Shown piece by piece: positions 5,241 through 5,334 of a stretch of 5,334 nucleotides of DNA (its first letter is position 1; each line of letters starts with the position of its first letter). A model generated the notes under the pieces. The model worked only from the letters and a program-made list of their open reading frames with translations, was not told where the DNA came from and searched no databases. Source of the DNA: Prevotellaceae bacterium (GTDB taxonomy: Bacteria; Bacteroidota; Bacteroidia; Bacteroidales; UBA932); contig JAITPP010000169.1 of NCBI GenBank assembly GCA_031289385.1, forward strand, positions 1-5,334. The letters are read 5' to 3'. The position numbers were made by a program, and so were the translations under genes.

Positions 5241-5334
5241 AAAAGATAATATACATATTTTTAGGATGTTTAGCCGTTATGTTGGGTGCAATCGGAGTGG
5301 TTACTCCCGTTTTGCCGACAACTCCTTTTCTTTT
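5237..5334 (+). CDS. DUF454 (YbaN-like) inner-membrane protein, N-terminal part
   Basis: The frame opens with ATG at 5237, overlapping the previous stop codon by 4 bp (ATGA), and runs off the right edge after 32 full codons. The visible residues, MKKIIYIFLGCLAVMLGAIG followed by VVTPVLPTTPFL, match the N-terminus of DUF454/YbaN proteins: a first transmembrane helix with LG-x(3)-G spacing and the hallmark PVLPTTPFL. Full members are about 110-130 residues with several membrane helices, so most of the gene is missing from the window. The biochemical role of the family is not established to my knowledge. Its position after the adaptor and the small membrane protein places it in the efflux operon. 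Confidence 0.82.
   Translation, partial: MKKIIYIFLGCLAVMLGAIGVVTPVLPTTPFL

Overview
The window looks like a chromosomal segment from a member of the Bacteroidota, most likely Bacteroidales. The DNA is strongly AT-rich and the genes lack Shine-Dalgarno sequences. The one clear promoter is of the Bacteroidota type (TTTG, 19 bp, TANNTTTG). The efflux proteins have Bacteroidota-like sequence, and the A/T-rich 17-bp tandem repeat is of a kind often seen between genes in this phylum. These are judgements from reading the sequence; no search was run.

Left part (1-860): the first 33 codons of a leftward gene, probably a hemerythrin-type or LuxR-associated regulatory protein, run off the left edge. 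Behind it are a leftward intrinsic terminator and a leftward gene for an 83-residue two-helix membrane protein of unknown function. A 400-bp stretch without a convincing gene follows. It holds a possible rightward promoter, a 25-codon reading frame and a strong hairpin.

Middle part (861-2080): a decayed insertion sequence of about 1.0 kb with imperfect terminal inverted repeats. Its leftward transposase is a zinc-ribbon, helix-turn-helix, DDE protein of the IS256-like 'variant Zn-binding' kind. The gene is broken by two single-base frame changes in A runs and one nonsense codon. To its right are degenerate 'TCTGTGTAA' repeats and a tandem array of 17-bp units that ends 12 bp before the next promoter.

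Right part (2081-5334): a tightly packed rightward operon starts with a well-matched promoter and a 16-bp palindrome that is a good candidate operator. It encodes a TetR/AcrR repressor, a TolC-like outer-membrane channel, a HlyD/YbhG-like periplasmic adaptor lipoprotein, an unrecognised 91-residue two-helix membrane protein, and the start of a DUF454 (YbaN-like) membrane protein whose start overlaps the preceding stop in ATGA. By analogy with the cecR-ybhGFSR operon of Escherichia coli, the regulator probably represses the whole unit. The adaptor and channel would form the periplasmic and outer-membrane parts of an efflux pump. No ABC ATPase or permease lies in the window; I infer that these follow past the right edge.
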